Source of the DNA: Novosphingobium cyanobacteriorum
GTDB lineage: Bacteria > Pseudomonadota > Alphaproteobacteria > Sphingomonadales > Sphingomonadaceae
Length of the DNA stretch: 64,000 bases
Assembly: GCF_029436685.1 (NCBI RefSeq)
Contig: NZ_JAROCY010000006.1
Coordinates: 124,001-188,000 of the forward strand
Reading direction: 5' to 3'
A program made the translations under genes and the position numbers. Shown here in pieces: positions 24,831-38,134 of the stretch; positions within the stretch are counted from its first letter, which is position 1; every line of letters starts with the position of its first letter. The notes under the pieces are model-generated. The model worked only from the letters and a program-made list of their open reading frames with translations, did no database searches and had not been told where the DNA came from.

Positions 24831-24839
24831 CTCATCAGA

Positions 24840-26261
24840 TCAGAACGCGTAAGCCATCACCAGATCGTTGAGCAGATCGCGCCCCGTGAACACGGCCTTC
24901 ACCGATGCCCGCTCGTTCAACCCGTGCACCCCGTTGCCATCGGGATTGCCGAAGCCGGCAGGCGGCCCATACGACGGGATGCCCACCGCTTCCAGGAACA
25001 CGCCATCGGTCGCCCCTGGCGACATCACCGGCACCAGCGGCACGCCGGGATAGTACTTGGCCACAAGCTTTTCCGCCGGGCCGACGATCTTCGGATCGAG
25101 CGGCGGGGCCTTGGCGTCGGGCCCGCGCATGTCGGTGCGGGTCACGGTCATCTTCGGATCGGCGATCACCTGCTCCAGCGTCTTGCGCACCTCCTCGCCG
25201 GTCACGCCCGGGAAAATCCGGCAGTTGATGTTCGCCCCGGCGCGCTGCGGCAGCGCGTTGTTGGCGTGCCCGCCATCGAGCAGCGTGGCGACGCAGGTGG
25301 TGCGCAGCATCGAATGGAAGGTGCGGTCGGTATTGAGCAGGTCTTCCGCCGCCTTGTCGTTCGGGTTGGCTGCGATCGCGACCATCGCCTTGCCCATCGC
25401 GTCGCTGCGGCTGGCCCCGGCCTTGGCGAAATAGGCGCGAGTGGTGTCATTCAGCATCAGTGGGAATTCATAGGCTGCGATCTTCTCCAGCGCCGCCGCC
25501 AGATCGTAGATCGCATTGTCCTTCACCGGGATCGAGCTGTGCCCGCCGCGGTTGGTCGCCTCGATGCGGTAGTTCACCGGGGTCTTCTCGCCCACGTGGA
25601 TGGTCTGCACCACCACGCGCCCGCCTTCCTCCAGCGGCTTGTCCGTCCTGCCGCCCCCGCCTTCGTTCAGCGCGAATTCGGCGTCGATCAGGTCACGCCT
25701 GTTCTCGGCCAGCCACTTCGCGCCGTTGAAGGCGGTGCTGGTCTCCTCGCCGCAGGTCAGCGCCAGCTTGATCGTGCGCCTGGGCTTCTTGGCCGCAGCC
25801 TTGAAGCGCATCATCATGTCGACCCAGGTGGCGTCCATCGCCTTCATGTCCGACGTGCCGCGGCCATAGAAATAGCCGCCTTCCTCGATGAACCGATAGG
25901 GATCGCGGGTCCAGTCCTCGCGCTTGGCCACCACCACGTCAAGATGGCCGAGCAGCAGGATCGGCTTCAGCGTCTTCGAGGTTCCCGGCAGCACCGCCAC
26001 GATGCCGCCCTCCTTCGGCGCCTCGGGCACGGCAAAGCGGAAGATGTCGGCATCGCCATAGCCGGCCTTGCGCAAATGCCCCTCGATCTTGTCGGCCAGC
26101 GCGGTGCAGCTGCCGGTGGTGATCGACGTGTCGGTCTCCACGAACTCCTTGTAGAGCTCGCGCCAGGCAACCTGGTCGGGCCGCAGCGGCGCTTGTGTCG
26201 CTGCGTTGGCGCCAGTGGAAAGAAGCATGGCGGCAAACGCCGCGCCGATCAGCTTGTGCAT
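24840..26261 (-). CDS. Secreted M20-family metallopeptidase
   Basis: 473 residues with signal peptide MHKLIGAAFAAMLLSTGANA. M20 zinc motifs are clear: LLLGHLDVV (metal His, Asp), GRGTSDMKAMD (bridging Asp), CGEETST (catalytic Glu and metal Glu) and HGLNERASV near the C-terminus (metal His). The dimerisation domain contains EATNRGGHSSIPVKDNAI. Related to carboxypeptidases and PM20D1-type acylases; a periplasmic di- or oligopeptide hydrolase is likely. The composite palindrome follows directly, possibly as a terminator. Confidence 0.93.
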   Translation of the reverse strand: MHKLIGAAFAAMLLSTGANAATQAPLRPDQVAWRELYKEFVETDTSITTGSCTALADKIEGHLRKAGYGDADIFRFAVPEAPKEGGIVAVLPGTSKTLKPILLLGHLDVVVAKREDWTRDPYRFIEEGGYFYGRGTSDMKAMDATWVDMMMRFKAAAKKPRRTIKLALTCGEETSTAFNGAKWLAENRRDLIDAEFALNEGGGGRTDKPLEEGGRVVVQTIHVGEKTPVNYRIEATNRGGHSSIPVKDNAIYDLAAALEKIAAYEFPLMLNDTTRAYFAKAGASRSDAMGKAMVAIAANPNDKAAEDLLNTDRTFHSMLRTTCVATLLDGGHANNALPQRAGANINCRIFPGVTGEEVRKTLEQVIADPKMTVTRTDMRGPDAKAPPLDPKIVGPAEKLVAKYYPGVPLVPVMSPGATDGVFLEAVGIPSYGPPAGFGNPDGNGVHGLNERASVKAVFTGRDLLNDLVMAYAF

Positions 26262-26347
26262 CAGGAAATGCCCCCGAAATCAGGTCTATGGCGCCATTCC
26301 AGCAGCTTTGCCCCGCCCTGCAAAGCGCCTTTGCGGCCATGGGGTGA

Positions 26348-28983
<2,636 letters not shown>

Positions 28984-28984
<1 letters not shown>

Positions 28985-29241
28985 TGCAGCACGAAACCGT
29001 TGCCGATATCGCGTGGGACCAGTCCGCGACGATGATCGACCTTGAAGGCCGCGCGCCGATCATCGGCACGATCCGCGACTGCGCCATGCATTTCGCGCTC
29101 TACAAGCCGCACGCCCGCGACAATGCCCGTGTGCTGCTGACCAGGCCCGTCCATCGCGAAGGACGGGCCACGCGCACATGGCTGCTCGAACCGTTCGAAA
29201 TCGCCGAACTTTCGGAACGGCTCAAGCGCGAGACCCAGTGA
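28984..29241 (+). CDS. Small conserved hypothetical protein
   Basis: 85 residues, acidic-basic mixed, soluble: MQHETVADIAWDQSATMIDL, then GTIRDCAMHFALYKPHARDN and the end EIAELSERLKRETQ. The ATG overlaps the gyrB stop codon (TGATG), so it is translationally coupled to gyrB. I do not recognise a family. Confidence 0.75.
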
Positions 29242-29257
29242 CCATCACATAACGCGA

Positions 29258-29452
29258 TCATCGGATAACGGGATCACCGGAATCCGGGTTCTCGGCCGAC
29301 CGAATCAGTCCGATCACGCGTCCCGCCGGCATGGCCGCCTCGCCTGCCCCGATTGTCGGCCGCGGGGATTGTCGTGCGGCATCGGCCTGGGTCGGCATGG
29401 CCACCGCCAGACCGACGCACAGCAAAGACGCCACAAGAAGATGGTTTTGCAA
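29258..29452 (-). CDS. Small secreted protein of unknown function
   Basis: 64 residues from TTG 29452, preceded by GGAGAAAG. MQNHLLVASLLCVGLAVAMP followed by TQADA is a convincing signal peptide with an AxA cleavage site. The mature 40 residues end RVIGLIRSAENPDSGDPVIR. It lies downstream of cytochrome c behind its terminator and is convergent with the small gene after gyrB. No family recognised. Confidence 0.6.
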   Translation of the reverse strand: MQNHLLVASLLCVGLAVAMPTQADAARQSPRPTIGAGEAAMPAGRVIGLIRSAENPDSGDPVIR

Positions 29453-29540
29453 GGGAGCTTTCTCCGTCTGGGAACGCTCCTGCAGCGTCTTGGCGCAGCC
29501 CGCGTTCCACGCCCGGAGACGGGCCGAATGGCGAACGCGC

Positions 29541-29576
29541 CCAAACGAAAAGGGCGCCCCAACCGGGACGCCCTTT
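29541..29576 (-). terminator. Terminator of the cytochrome c gene
   Basis: AAAGGGCG (29549-29556) and CGCCCTTT (29569-29576) pair around a 12-base loop; on the minus strand the stem is followed by TCGTTTGG after a TTTT tract. Confidence 0.75.
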
Positions 29577-29601
29577 CATGCCTCGTGTGTGGAAGAAGCG
29601 G

Positions 29602-30510
29602 TTACTTCTTCGACTTGAGATAGGCGATCACGTCAGCGCGCTGCTTCGCGTCGGGCAGGCCGGCGAAGGTCATCTTGGTGCCGGGCGCGAACTTGGCGGG
29701 GCCAGAGAGCCACGTGTCGAGCGTCGCGTCGTCCCACACGCCGCCCTTGCCCTTCAGCGCGTCGGAGAAGGCGAAGCCGCCGCGGTCGCCCGCAACCTTT
29801 TCACCCGCAACGCCCCACAGGTTCGGGCCGATGCCGTTGGCAGCGCCCTGATCGATGGTGTGGCAGGCCTTGCACTTGGCAAAGACCTTTTCGCCGGCTG
29901 CAGCGTCACCCGCCACGGCAACTGCCGGGGCAGCGCCTTCGGCCGGGGCCGCACCAGCCGCCGGAACGGCTTCGGGCGCGGGCAGCGGCACGTTGGAACC
30001 CTTGGTGTTCAGGTACAGGATCACGTTGGCGCGTTCCTGCGGATCGGCGATGCCGGCGAACGACATCTTGGTGCCCTCGGCAAACTTCTTGGGATTGGCC
30101 AGCCACTCGTCGAGCGCGGCGAAATCCCAGTTGCCACCCTTGGCCTTCAGCGAATCGGAGAACGCGAAGCCGCCCTTGCCCTGGGCGATGCCTTCACCCA
30201 CCGTACCCCACAGGTTCGGACCGATGCCGTTGGCAGCGCCCTGATCGATGGTGTGGCAGGCCTTGCACTTGGCAAAAGTCGCTTCGCCCTTGGCCGCATC
30301 GGCGGTGGCCAGGCGGTTGGCGATCGGCAGGACAGCCGCCGCAGCGCCCGCGCCGCCTTCAGCTTCCACGCCCTCGATCACGTAACCCAGCTTTTCCGGA
30401 CGTTCCGGCTTGTCCGCCTCGAAGTAGTGCGACGAGAGGCTCGAAAGCCCCAGAGCCACGATACCGCCGAACAGCGTCCAGCCGGCGATGGTGTTGAAAC
30501 GGTCGTCCAT
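29602..30510 (-). CDS. Membrane-anchored cytochrome c with two haem domains
   Basis: 302 residues from ATG 30510 (MDDRFNTIAGW). A single uncleaved N-terminal helix (TIAGWTLFGGIVALGLSSL) anchors it in the inner membrane with the rest periplasmic. Two class I cytochrome c domains each have CKACH for haem attachment and a GTKM(S/T)FAG segment giving the axial Met. An Ala/Pro-rich linker of about 35 residues joins them. It resembles CycM-type electron carriers to terminal oxidases but doubled. A 71 bp segment around each haem site is almost identical in DNA, so the domains arose by duplication and may still exchange sequence. Confidence 0.95.
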   Translation of the reverse strand: MDDRFNTIAGWTLFGGIVALGLSSLSSHYFEADKPERPEKLGYVIEGVEAEGGAGAAAAVLPIANRLATADAAKGEATFAKCKACHTIDQGAANGIGPNLWGTVGEGIAQGKGGFAFSDSLKAKGGNWDFAALDEWLANPKKFAEGTKMSFAGIADPQERANVILYLNTKGSNVPLPAPEAVPAAGAAPAEGAAPAVAVAGDAAAGEKVFAKCKACHTIDQGAANGIGPNLWGVAGEKVAGDRGGFAFSDALKGKGGVWDDATLDTWLSGPAKFAPGTKMTFAGLPDAKQRADVIAYLKSKK

Positions 30511-30681
30511 TCCGTACCCCATGCAGCGCATACCGGCACCCTTGCCGGCCCCCGCGCGTGTTTGGCGTCGCTCTAGTCAGGCCCCTTGCCCTGCGCAAGA
30601 GAGATTGAAGGCTGATCGACCTGCTTATTTGACGAATGCGCCTTGCCCGCGCGTGGCGCGCTGCCTAATCCCCGCCGTGCC

Positions 30682-31572
30682 ATGACCAGCTATCCCGCCC
30701 CCGCCCAGCGCCTTGTCGAATCGATGTCTGCCGCCGCTGCCGCCGATCCGGCGCGGACCGTTGCGTTCCAGGGCGCGCCGGGATGCAATTCGCATCGCGC
30801 CGCGCTGGAAATGCTGCCCGATTGCCTGCCCCTGCCCTGCTTCTCGTTCGAGGACGCGCTCGATGCGGTGAAGGACGGCCGCGCCGCGCGCGCGATCATC
30901 CCCATCGAGAACTCGCAGCATGGCCGCGTGGCCGACATTCATTTCCTGCTGCCCGAATCCGGTCTTTCGATCACTGGCGAGCACTTCATGGAAATCCATG
31001 CCTGCCTGATGGCGCTGGGCGATGGACCGTTCACCTCGGCCTACAGCCACCCACAGGCGCTTGGTCAATCACGCTTCTACCTGCGCGAACGCGGCATCGT
31101 GCCATTAAGCTATGCCGATACGGCGGGCGCCGCAGCCTTTGTCGCCGAACTTGGCGATCCGGCAATCGCCGCCCTCGCGCCGAAGATCGCCGCCGAACTC
31201 TATGGCCTCAAGGTGATCGAGGAGAACGTGGAAGACGCGCATGACAATACCACGCGCTTCGTCCTGCTCGCCCAGCAGCCGCTCGATCCCGCCGCGATCA
31301 CGGGTGAGGCGATCACCACGTTCGTGTTCGAGGTGCGCAACATCCCCGCCGCGCTTTACAAGGCGCTGGGCGGCTTCGCCACCAACGGCGTGAACATGAC
31401 CAAGCTGGAAAGCTACCAGAAGGGTGCCAGCTTCTCCGCCACGCAGTTCTTTGCCGACGTGATCGGTGCGCCCGGCCAGCCCGCGCTGGACCGCGCGCTG
31501 GAGGAACTGCGCTTCTTCGCCAAGGACCTGCGTATCCTCGGCACCTATCCGCTGGAACGCGCGCGGGGTTGA
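30682..31572 (+). CDS. pheA: Prephenate dehydratase
   Basis: Converts prephenate to phenylpyruvate in phenylalanine synthesis. 296 residues. The catalytic domain begins TVAFQGAPGCNSHRAALEML and has IIPIENSQHGRV and the active-site DNTTRFVLL. The C-terminal ACT domain (FVFEVRNIPAALYKALGGFA, MTKLESYQ) would bind phenylalanine for feedback inhibition. There is no fused chorismate mutase. Divergent from cytochrome c. No clear Shine-Dalgarno before the ATG. Confidence 0.97.
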   Translation: MTSYPAPAQRLVESMSAAAAADPARTVAFQGAPGCNSHRAALEMLPDCLPLPCFSFEDALDAVKDGRAARAIIPIENSQHGRVADIHFLLPESGLSITGEHFMEIHACLMALGDGPFTSAYSHPQALGQSRFYLRERGIVPLSYADTAGAAAFVAELGDPAIAALAPKIAAELYGLKVIEENVEDAHDNTTRFVLLAQQPLDPAAITGEAITTFVFEVRNIPAALYKALGGFATNGVNMTKLESYQKGASFSATQFFADVIGAPGQPALDRALEELRFFAKDLRILGTYPLERARG

Positions 31573-31633
31573 GGTGTAAAACGGCGGCATCGCCCCTTGC
31601 GGAGGCGGGCCGCTTCGTGCCACCACCCGCGAT

Positions 31634-32332
31634 GTGGCGGCACCAGCGGGATCGGCAGGCACTGAAGCAGCAGACCACGCGTGGCGCGCCGCGCGGGCGA
31701 TGGGCGATATCCAGTACGCCCCGGTAACGCCCAAGGTCGCCCCCAAGTCCGAACCGCCCGAATGGCTGATCAGCCTGCTGCGCGCGATCGGCAAGGTTCT
31801 GGAGCCCATCGGCCGTTTCCTCGGCAGCAGCTGGGGCGTGGTCGAAGTGCTCCTGCTGATCCTGGCCGTCGCGGGCGTCGCATGGATCGCCTGGACGCTG
31901 CTCTGGCCGCTGTGGCGCGATCGTCGCCCCGCCACCGCCACAGCTCCGCCGGGCTGGGTTCCTGCGCGTGAGGCCGCCATCGCCCTGCTCGAGGATGCCG
32001 ATCGCCTCGCCGCCGAAGGCCGCTATGGCGAGGCGGCGCACCTGCTGCTCCAGCGCAGCGTCCACCAGATCTCCACTGCCCGTCCCGATTGGCTCACCCC
32101 GTCGAGCACCGCGCGAGAGATCGCCACGATCCGCGAACTGCCGTGGGCGGCCAAGCGCGCCTTTGCGGTGATCGCTGGCGAGGTGGAGCGCAGCCTCTTT
32201 GCGCTGCACGGCCTCACCACCGAAGACTGGACCCGCGCCCGCACCGCCTATGCCGAATTCGCGCTGGCGGACCTTGCCAAATCGGACAGGCCCACCGATC
32301 CGCCCCTGCCCACCAGGGCGGTCCCCGCATGA
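31634..32332 (+). CDS. DUF4129-domain membrane protein
   Basis: First gene of the MoxR operon. 232 residues from GTG 31634, with one transmembrane helix (VVEVLLLILAVAGVAWIAWT, about 68-88) and a C-terminal DUF4129 region, RYGEAAHLLLQRSVHQI with TPSSTAREIA. I kept the GTG start because the preceding DHAWRAARAM-DIQYAP matches the usual AHxAL...IQ element upstream of the helix in related proteins; ATG 31700 is the alternative. DUF4129 proteins occur almost only with MoxR/DUF58 genes. Role unknown. Confidence 0.83.
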   Translation: MAAPAGSAGTEAADHAWRAARAMGDIQYAPVTPKVAPKSEPPEWLISLLRAIGKVLEPIGRFLGSSWGVVEVLLLILAVAGVAWIAWTLLWPLWRDRRPATATAPPGWVPAREAAIALLEDADRLAAEGRYGEAAHLLLQRSVHQISTARPDWLTPSSTAREIATIRELPWAAKRAFAVIAGEVERSLFALHGLTTEDWTRARTAYAEFALADLAKSDRPTDPPLPTRAVPA

Positions 32333-33590
32333 ATCGCCAACCCTTTGGCCGGGGCACGGTGATCGGGCTGGTGCTGATCGGCCTGCTCGCGTTCGTCGCC
32401 CTGCTCTACTGGCTCGGCAACGGGATGGGGCAGAGCAACAACGGCGGCAGCCACGCCGCCGGGCGCGGGCTCAACGGCTATGCCGCGCTAGCGGCGATGC
32501 TCGAGGCCGACGGCATGACCGTCAACCGCGCCCGCGCCAAGGACGCGCTGAAGCAGCCCGGCCTGCTCGTGCTCACGCCCACGCCCTATGCCAAGGGCGA
32601 GGATATCGAGAAGATCGTCTCCGAACGGCGCTATGTCGGCCCCACGCTGGTCGTCACGCCCAAATGGGTGGCCGAACAGATCAGCGGCGATCCCGCGATC
32701 AAGCGCGGCTGGACCACCATCGTCGGCACCATGGCGCCCGAATGGCGCGGCTTTGCCGACGATGTCACCGTCACCATCGGCCGGCCGCAGGATGCCGCCG
32801 CGCGCGGCTGGCGCACGGCCTATGCATCGGGCCGCCTGCCTGATGATCGCCGCGTGCTCTCGGGCACTGGCCAGGGCCTTGAACCACTGGTGAAATCGGG
32901 TGACGGCCGCATCCTCGCCGCGTGGCTGGTCGACGATGGCGACTACCCCGCGCTTGCCGAATTCGCCCGCACCGAATCCGAAGGCGGCGACGGCGACCTT
33001 TATCCCGTTGTCCTCGTGTTCGAGCCTGACCTGCTCGACAACTGGGGCCTTGCCGACCGCGACACCGCGCTGATGGCGCATGACCTGATCGTCGCCGCAG
33101 CGGGCGGGCATGACCAGCCGGTTACCTTCGACCTCACGCTGGTCGGCCTCGGCGCATCACCCAACCTGCTTACGCTGGCATTCCAGCCGCCCTTCCTTGC
33201 CGCCACGCTGTGCCTGCTGATGGCGGTGCTGGCGGCGATGTGGCGGGCGTTCAACCGCCACGGACCGGCACGGCGCGGGGTGCGCGAGATCGCGCTGGGC
33301 AAGACCGCGCTGGTCTCCAACACCGCCGGGCTGATCCGCCGCACCGGGCGCCTGCACCTGATCGCCGCACCCTATGCCGATGCCGCGCGCGAACGGCTGG
33401 TTGCGGCGCTGGGCCTGCCGCGCGGCCGTCCTGCGCCGGAAAGCGAGGCCGCGATCGATGCGATCATGGAGCGGCGCGCGCTGCCAGACCGCTTCTCCGC
33501 CGCCGCCGCCCGCCTGCGCCAGGCGCGCCGTGCCGAAGACATCGCCCGCCGCGCAGCGGAGCTACAGAAAATCGAAAAGGAACTGGCGAG

Positions 33591-33594
<4 letters not shown>
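32329..33594 (+). CDS. DUF4350-domain membrane protein
   Basis: 421 residues. An N-terminal membrane helix (VIGLVLIGLLAFVALLYWL), then a periplasmic-type domain with NGYAALAAMLEADGMTV (DUF4350, related to GATase-like folds), a second helix near 285-305 (FLAATLCLLMAVLAAMW) and a cytoplasmic, Arg/Ala-rich C-terminus with a coiled-coil-like end. ATGA overlaps at both ends tie it to its neighbours. Function unknown. Confidence 0.85.
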
Positions 33595-34547
<953 letters not shown>

Positions 34548-34549
34548 AG

Positions 34550-35878
34550 GTGCAGCGCCTGCCCGCCTTCTATCCCACCGGGCGCGCCGCGCTGCTGCTG
34601 GCGCTGGCTGCGCCACTGGCGCTGCTAGTCGCCACGATCCAGCCCGCCGCGTGGATCGCCGCGCCCGCGCTGGGCGGCGCGCTGTTGCTGCTCGTCCTGC
34701 TGGATGCGCTGTTCGCAGGCTCGGTGTCGGATCTGCGGGTCATCGCACCCGCCGATGCCGAAGTGGGTGAACCGCTGCGCATCACCGTACTCGCCGATCT
34801 CGCCCGCGTCGGCGGCTGGGCGCGTCCAGTTGCGGCGCTCGGCTGCGATCCCCGGCTGGCCGATGGCGGGCGGCTGGACCTGCCGCTTGCCCCGCACGAT
34901 GGCGCATGGTCGGGCGCCACCGAAACCGTCCCCACGCGCCGCGGCACCGGCATGCTCTCGCGCGTGTGGCTGCGCTGGCAGGGGCCGCTCGGCCTCGCCC
35001 ATCGCGCCGCATCACGCCCGGTGGAACAGTCCGTGCGGGTCTGGCCCAATGTCACCCCGGTGCGCAGCCCGGCGCTGCAGATCTTCCTGCGCGATGCCCA
35101 GTTCGGCCTCGTCGCCCGGCGCATCCGTGGTGAAGGGACCGAGTTCGAATCGCTGGCCGATTACGAACCCGGCATGGACCGCCGCCGCATCGACTGGAAA
35201 AGCTCGGCCCGCCACGCCCGGCTCTTCGCCAAGGAATACGAGACCGAGCGCAACAACCAGATCGTCTTCGCCTTCGATTGCGGACAGGCGATGTGTGAAC
35301 CCATCGACGGGTTGCCACGCATTGACCGCGCCGTCACCGCCGCGCTCACCACCGCGTGGGTCGCGTTGAAGGCGCAGGATCGCGTTGCCCTGTTCGGCTT
35401 TGCCGCGCGGCCGCAGGTGCTCACCCCGTTCGTCACCACCACGCGCGATTTCCTGCGTCTGCAGCAGGCCGCCGCCGCGCTCGATTACCATGCCGAGGAA
35501 CCCAACTTCACCTTGGCCCTCGCCACGCTCTCGGCGCGGCTGAAACGGCGCTCGCTGGTGGTGATCTTCTCCGATTTCACCGATCCCACCAGTGCCGAAC
35601 TGATGATCGAGAACATCGCCCGGCTGGTGGAAAAGCACCTCGTGCTGTTCGTTGTCATGGCCGATGCCGAACTGGCCGGGATCGTCTCCGCCCCGGTCGA
35701 TACGGTGCAGCAGGCGGCCATGGCCGTCACCGCCGATACCCTGCAACGCCAGCGCGCCGTGGTGCTGCAACGCCTGCGCCACCTCGGCGTGCGCGTGGTC
35801 GAAGCGCCGCATGACAAGATCGGCAACCGCCTGCTCGACGCCTATCTCGCGGTGAAGCGGCAGGGGAGTCTGGGATGA
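34550..35878 (+). CDS. DUF58 (vWA-like) membrane protein
   Basis: 442 residues from GTG 34550. Two N-terminal membrane helices (about 12-55), then a DUF58 domain with the family signature DYEPGMDRRRIDWKSSARHA and a von Willebrand A-like part containing FAFDCGQAM (a MIDAS-like DxG instead of DxSxS) and VVIFSDFTDP. DUF58 proteins are the standard partners of MoxR. It starts 2 bp after moxR. Confidence 0.92.
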   Translation: MQRLPAFYPTGRAALLLALAAPLALLVATIQPAAWIAAPALGGALLLLVLLDALFAGSVSDLRVIAPADAEVGEPLRITVLADLARVGGWARPVAALGCDPRLADGGRLDLPLAPHDGAWSGATETVPTRRGTGMLSRVWLRWQGPLGLAHRAASRPVEQSVRVWPNVTPVRSPALQIFLRDAQFGLVARRIRGEGTEFESLADYEPGMDRRRIDWKSSARHARLFAKEYETERNNQIVFAFDCGQAMCEPIDGLPRIDRAVTAALTTAWVALKAQDRVALFGFAARPQVLTPFVTTTRDFLRLQQAAAALDYHAEEPNFTLALATLSARLKRRSLVVIFSDFTDPTSAELMIENIARLVEKHLVLFVVMADAELAGIVSAPVDTVQQAAMAVTADTLQRQRAVVLQRLRHLGVRVVEAPHDKIGNRLLDAYLAVKRQGSLG

Positions 35879-36948
35879 GCACGCAGCCAACCCTCGCCGC
35901 CCGCGTCATGGGCCGCTTCTCCCGCTCGGAAGTGGAAGCCGTTGCCGATGCGGAACAGGCCGCGCTGCGCTCCGACCGCTTTCGCCTGGAACGCGAAGGT
36001 GACTGGAAGCGGCTCGAAGCGATCGTCACCCGTGTCGAACAGGGTCGCCTGCGCCGCATCTCGGATGATGATCTGCTGGCCCTTCCGGCGCTGTACCGCA
36101 ACGTCGCCTCCAGCCTGGCCATCGCACGGGAAACCTCGCTTGATCGCGCCACGATCACCTGGCTCGAAGGGCTGGTGCAGCGCGCGTGGTTCATCGTCTA
36201 TGGCCCGCGCGCCAGCCTCGGCAACTGGCTGCGGCGCTTCCTCGGCGGCGGCTGGGGTGCCAGCGTGCGCGCGCTGGGGATCGACATCCTGATCGCGCTT
36301 GCCACCATGATCGCCGGCACCGTGGTCGGCTGGCTGCTGGTGACGCACAACCCCGATTGGTACTATTCGCTGGTCGGCGCGGGTGACGAACGCGTGCCCG
36401 GCGCCTCACGCGCGGTGCTGGAAAAGGTGATTCACGGCAACCAGGGGCAGGATGGCATGGCCATCTTCGCCGCCGCACTGTTTTCCAACAACGCGCAGGT
36501 CTCGATCCTCGCCTATGCGCTCGGCTTTGCCTTCGGCGTGCCATCCTTGCTGCTGCTGGTACACAACACCGCCTCGCTGGGCGCGCTGCTGTGGCTCTAT
36601 CACGGGCAGGGCCTGCTGTTCGATCTGGTCGGCTGGCTCTTCGTCCACGGCACCACCGAACTGTTCGCCATCCTGCTCGCCGGCGCCAGCGGCATCCACA
36701 TCGGCCGCGCCATGGCCTTTCCCGGCGATCTCCCTGTGCTCGAAGCCGCGGCTCGCGCCGGCCGCCGCACGGCGCAGGTCATGGCCGGGGTGGTGATCAT
36801 GCTGATCTGCGCCGGCCTGCTCGAAGGCTTTGCCCGCCAGCTTGTCGATGCCACCGTGCCACGCCTGATCATCGGCAGCTTCATGCTGGTGTTCTGGATC
36901 GGCTATTTCTTTGCCTGGCGGCGTAACCGGGCAGAGGTGATCGGCTGA
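35875..36948 (+). CDS. SpoIIM-family (DUF95) membrane protein
   Basis: 357 residues. A cytoplasmic N-terminal half (1-130, Arg/Glu-rich) precedes about six membrane segments such as IDILIALATMIAGTVVGWLL, ILAYALGFAFGVPSLLLLVH and FDLVGWLFVHGTTELFAILL. HGTTELFAILLAGASG is the typical SpoIIM/DUF95 conserved segment. In non-sporulating bacteria this family is found with MoxR operons and RDD proteins; activity unknown. ATGA overlap with the DUF58 gene. Confidence 0.9.
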   Translation: MSTQPTLAARVMGRFSRSEVEAVADAEQAALRSDRFRLEREGDWKRLEAIVTRVEQGRLRRISDDDLLALPALYRNVASSLAIARETSLDRATITWLEGLVQRAWFIVYGPRASLGNWLRRFLGGGWGASVRALGIDILIALATMIAGTVVGWLLVTHNPDWYYSLVGAGDERVPGASRAVLEKVIHGNQGQDGMAIFAAALFSNNAQVSILAYALGFAFGVPSLLLLVHNTASLGALLWLYHGQGLLFDLVGWLFVHGTTELFAILLAGASGIHIGRAMAFPGDLPVLEAAARAGRRTAQVMAGVVIMLICAGLLEGFARQLVDATVPRLIIGSFMLVFWIGYFFAWRRNRAEVIG

Positions 36949-37916
36949 TGGCGATTTCGCTGCCCTTCCGCCAACGCCGCGAAGCCGGCCGACGCCCGCT
37001 GGATCACGAAGAGCGCCGCCGCCGCACCATCGTCACGCCCGAAGGGCTGCGCCTCTCGGTCACCATCGCCTCGCGCGGGGCGCGCGCCGCGGCGCTGCTG
37101 ATCGACCTGTTCCTGATCGGCCTGGCGATGATGGTCACCACGCTCGCCCTGCTGTTCATCGCGCGCGGCGTCGGCCTGCAGCTTGATGGCAAGCCCGAAG
37201 GCGTCGGCGGCCACGCGGTGCAGGCGCTGGTGATCGTGTGGATCATCGCCATGTTCGTGTTCCGCAACGCCTGGTTCCTCTATTTCGAACTGGGCGCGCG
37301 CGGGGCCACGCCGGGAAAGCGCATAACCGGCATCCGCGTGGCGGCGCGCGCGCAGGAAGACGGCGTCGGCCGCCTCACCACCGAAGCAGTGATCGCGCGC
37401 AATCTCGTCCGCGATATCGAACTGTTCATGCCGGTGGTGTTCATCGGCGGTGCGATCTCCGCCGGCGGCGATACCGAGATGGCGGGCTGGGCGGGCGCGC
37501 TGTGGTTTCTCATCTTCGTGCTGTTCCCGCTGACCAACCGCGATGCGCTGCGCTGTGGCGACGTGATCGCCGGCACCTGGGTGGTGGAGGCGCAGCGGCG
37601 CAAGCTGGAGCAGGCGCTCTCGCTGGGCGAGGCCGGCGGCGGGCGCAGCGCGGCCACCGGCGCGCAATACGTGTTCGGTGAAGCCGAACTCTCGGTCTAC
37701 GGCGAATACGAGCTGCAGGTGCTGGAACGCGTGCTGCGTGACGACCGCCCCGAGGCGCTGGCCGAAGTGGCCGAGACCATCTGCCGCAAGATCGGCTGGA
37801 ACGCCGGCCGCGGCGACGAACGCGCCTTCCTCGAAGCCTACTACACCCAGCTTCGCGCCCGCCTCGAACGCGGCATGCGCTTCGGCAGGCGCAAGGCCGA
37901 CAAGTTCACGGACTGA
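36948..37916 (+). CDS. RDD-family membrane protein
   Basis: 322 residues, last gene of the MoxR operon, overlapping the previous stop (TGATG). The RDD domain has R-G-A-R-AAALLIDLFLIGLAM with the Arg-Asp pattern, then FELGARGATPGKRITGIRV and FPLTNRDALRCGDVIAGTWVV. An unusual soluble C-terminus of about 100 residues follows (EYELQVLERVLRDDRPEAL). RDD proteins are of largely unknown function, some being ion antiporters. Confidence 0.9.
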   Translation: MAISLPFRQRREAGRRPLDHEERRRRTIVTPEGLRLSVTIASRGARAAALLIDLFLIGLAMMVTTLALLFIARGVGLQLDGKPEGVGGHAVQALVIVWIIAMFVFRNAWFLYFELGARGATPGKRITGIRVAARAQEDGVGRLTTEAVIARNLVRDIELFMPVVFIGGAISAGGDTEMAGWAGALWFLIFVLFPLTNRDALRCGDVIAGTWVVEAQRRKLEQALSLGEAGGGRSAATGAQYVFGEAELSVYGEYELQVLERVLRDDRPEALAEVAETICRKIGWNAGRGDERAFLEAYYTQLRARLERGMRFGRRKADKFTD

Positions 37917-38134
37917 CTGGGACGCGGCCTACATCCCGAATCAGGAGAAACGACCGGCAATCCCTGGAGGAAGTGCGCGGCCTTGTAGCTTGAGAGTGTT
38001 GCCGGTTGTTCCGGTCTGTGCCGCTGGGAAAGGCCGAAGCCGGTGTCCCTTCCACGAACAAGTCGCGGCGCAACTTAAGGGATTCTTCACCATGTTGCGC
38101 CAGAACGGCACCAATCAAACGAAGGTGCCCTGCA

